This document shows, piece after piece, positions 5,024-5,879 of a DNA stretch of 5,879 nucleotides (positions within the stretch are counted from its first letter, which is position 1; the number at the start of each line of letters is the position of its first letter). Under the pieces are notes generated by a model. It was not told the DNA's origin and ran no database searches. It was given only the letters and a program-made list of their open reading frames with translations. Source of the stretch: Flavobacteriaceae bacterium UBA6231. GTDB taxonomy: Bacteria > Bacteroidota > Bacteroidia > Flavobacteriales > Flavobacteriaceae. Made by a program: the position numbers and the translations under genes. The stretch lies in contig DJWL01000052.1 of the NCBI GenBank assembly GCA_002441545.1, positions 1 through 5,879 of the forward strand. The letters run 5' to 3'.

Positions 5024-5879
5024 ATTTGTTCGTATTTTTAGCGCTTTTTGTGCTTTCATTTCAATCATTTTCTCAGGAAAAACAACAAGACTCAACAAAG
5101 GTCCAAACTCTAGACGAAGTTTTAGTTAAAGCCATTAGAGTAGATTCAGATTCACCTATTACACATTCAAACATTAAAAAAGAAGCTCTTGAAAAACGAA
5201 ATTTAGGGCAAGACTTACCAATTTTATTAAATTATTTACCATCAGTTGTAACTACCAGCGATGCCGGTTCAGGTGTTGGTTATACAGGTATTAGAGTGCG
5301 TGGTGTTAGTGCGCAATCAACAAATGTTACTGTTAATGGAATTCCTTATAACGATGCCGAATCACTTGGAACTTTCTGGGTTGATTTACCAGATTTTGCA
5401 TCCTCAGTAGAAAGTTTGCAATTACAACGTGGTGTTGGCACATCAACCAATGGGTCTGGAGCTTTTGGAGCTAGTATTAATATTTTAACCGATGCTATTT
5501 CAGAAAAGGCAAGTGGTGAAATATCAAATGCTTTTGGAAGCTATAACACAAGAAAACATAATGTTAAGTTTAGTACCGGAACGTTAAATGACCATTTTGA
5601 AATTGCAGGACGTTTGTCTCAAATAAACTCTGATGGATATATCGACAGAGCTACTTCTAATTTAAAATCTTATTTTCTTCAAGCGTCATATGTAGATGAT
5701 AACACCTTGATTAAGGCTTTGACTTTTGGTGGATATGAAAGGACGTATCAGTCATGGAATGGTCTGGAAGACTTAGATCTTTTAAAAAATGATAGAACGT
5801 ATAATACAGCAGGCATGTATACTGATGAAAATGGAGATATTAAATTTTATAAAAATGAAGTGGACGATTACAAGCAGGA
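5017..5879 (+). CDS. TonB-dependent outer-membrane receptor, probable thiamine uptake, 3' truncated
   Basis: The reading frame stays open for 287 codons to the window edge, so only the N-terminal part is seen. Full receptors usually have 650-900 residues. It starts with a Sec signal peptide (MKNLFVF... hydrophobic to about 19, with likely cleavage after FSQ at 20), then TLDEVLVKA (29-37), the N-terminal motif typical of Bacteroidota receptors. The plug domain follows (about 48-158), with YTGIRVRGV (89-97), NVTVNGIPYNDAES (103-116), LQRGVGTSTNGSGAFGASI (136-154) and NILT (155-158). Beta-barrel strands come after it. There is no N-terminal carboxypeptidase-D-like repeat as in SusC proteins. Import depends on TonB-ExbBD energy. 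The TPP riboswitch just upstream makes thiamine or a relative the likely ligand, as predicted for TPP-regulated receptors in other Bacteroidota. ATG 5017 is chosen because it gives an intact signal peptide. Confidence 0.92.
   Translation, partial: MKNLFVFLALFVLSFQSFSQEKQQDSTKVQTLDEVLVKAIRVDSDSPITHSNIKKEALEKRNLGQDLPILLNYLPSVVTTSDAGSGVGYTGIRVRGVSAQSTNVTVNGIPYNDAESLGTFWVDLPDFASSVESLQLQRGVGTSTNGSGAFGASINILTDAISEKASGEISNAFGSYNTRKHNVKFSTGTLNDHFEIAGRLSQINSDGYIDRATSNLKSYFLQASYVDDNTLIKALTFGGYERTYQSWNGLEDLDLLKNDRTYNTAGMYTDENGDIKFYKNEVDDYKQ

Overview
The window is AT-rich and densely packed, and looks like a chromosomal segment from a member of the Flavobacteriaceae (Bacteroidota). The evidence is promoter elements of the TAnnTTTG type, starts without Shine-Dalgarno sequences, a DUF4301 gene, a bacterial GGGPS/PcrB-type gene, and a SusC-era style TonB-dependent receptor with an LDEV-type N-terminal motif.

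Layout. Bases 1-24 hold the first eight codons of a minus-strand gene, probably ahcY. A short divergent promoter region (about 25-88) separates it from a tightly overlapping plus-strand operon of seven genes at 89-4810: a 4'-phosphopantetheinyl transferase, a geranylgeranylglyceryl-phosphate synthase-family protein, a small cytosolic thiamine-binding-family protein, a PnuC-family vitamin transporter, a NadR-like P-loop kinase, a DUF4301 protein and the ribosome-rescue hydrolase ArfB. Each junction touches or overlaps (0, 1, 17, 40, 4 and 4 nt), so the genes are probably co-transcribed and translationally coupled.

Bases 4811-5016 form a regulatory leader. A -33/-7 promoter is followed almost at once by a TPP (thiamine pyrophosphate) riboswitch, a terminator-like hairpin, and a hairpin that contains the start codon of the next gene. 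That gene (5017 to the window end) is a TonB-dependent outer-membrane receptor cut off by the window edge.

How it fits together. TPP control of the receptor, plus a thiamine-binding-family gene overlapping a PnuC-family transporter, suggests a thiamine uptake route: receptor across the outer membrane, PnuC-type (PnuT-like) carrier across the inner membrane, cytosolic binding protein, then a kinase that traps the vitamin. The kinase resembles the ribosylnicotinamide-kinase domain of NadR, so nicotinamide riboside remains a competing substrate.

The most interesting signal is in the leader. An 11-bp pairing joins the aptamer's A-tract and GGGGUG to a UACCUCUUUUU segment. It uses the same U-tract that otherwise pairs across the receptor's start codon, which gives a plausible two-state translational switch.
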